DNA from: Acidobacteriota bacterium
GTDB taxonomy: Bacteria > Acidobacteriota > UBA4820 > DSQY01
Assembly (NCBI GenBank): GCA_021814085.1
Contig: JAKAJA010000037.1
Span: forward strand, 1 to 10,305
Length of the DNA stretch: 10,305 nt
Direction: 5' to 3'
Shown here: one piece after another, positions 10,245 to 10,305 of the stretch
Position numbering within the stretch: the stretch's first letter is position 1
Layout: each line of letters begins with the position of its first letter
Notes under the pieces: generated by a model
What the model saw: the letters and a program-made list of their open reading frames with translations, nothing else
Databases searched by the model: none
What the model was told of the DNA's origin: nothing
Translations under genes and position numbers: made by a program

Positions 10245-10305
10245 ATCTTCCTCCTCTTTCTCCATGCTACACACCACCGGAAGCGGCGGCAAGGCTAAGG
10301 GGCTT

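Noticed and set aside
1..10305. Absence of AGATCT as a sign of self-avoidance by a BglII-type enzyme
   Set aside because: I saw none by eye, but only one or two are expected in a GC-rich window of this size, and several GGATCC sites are present, so it tells nothing.

Overview
This window reads as a stretch of a GC-rich bacterial plasmid. The left edge holds the end of a ParA partition ATPase, a ribbon-helix-helix partition partner and a RepA_C-type replication initiator. The initiator is followed by three 23-bp iterons, AT-rich tandem repeats and a run of hairpins that together look like a vegetative origin. The right edge holds a TraD-like mobilization protein on the minus strand, so the plasmid is probably mobilizable. 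Canonical Shine-Dalgarno sites and one perfect TATAAT box fit an ordinary bacterium. The replication, TraD and BrnTA families are commonest in Proteobacteria, but I cannot name the host from sequence alone.

Layout. 1-1552: parA end, RHH partner, repA, all plus strand. 1553-2126: iterons and hairpins, no convincing intact gene. 2127-3530: an IS3-family element (2141-3516) with a programmed -1 frameshift and 14-bp flanking direct repeats. It appears to split a small ORF. 3581-4083: a small membrane peptide, a terminator-like hairpin and a gene-poor stretch. 4102-4667: a BrnT/BrnA toxin-antitoxin pair. 4797-7787: six plus-strand genes, tightly packed. They encode an XRE-RHH fusion regulator, a small CxxC protein, a BglII-like restriction endonuclease, an MT-A70-family adenine methyltransferase, a 91-aa protein and a membrane-anchored coiled-coil protein. 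7893-8523: two small minus-strand genes. 8524-9493: about 970 bp without a convincing gene, rich in hairpins, with a duplicated 84-bp element. 9494-10244: a minus-strand group of traD-like, an 82-aa unknown and a 32-aa membrane peptide.

How it works together. The left side replicates and partitions the plasmid. BrnTA and the restriction-modification pair both make plasmid loss costly and may protect the host from phage. TraD points to mobilization genes beyond the right edge.

The least explained parts are four. One is the 84-bp duplicated element at 8828-8911 and 9403-9486, whose differences preserve RNA pairing on the plus strand only. The second is the XRE-linker-RHH regulator with its palindrome touching its own start codon. 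The third is the pair of unknown genes trailing the methyltransferase. The fourth is the long target duplication of the insertion element.
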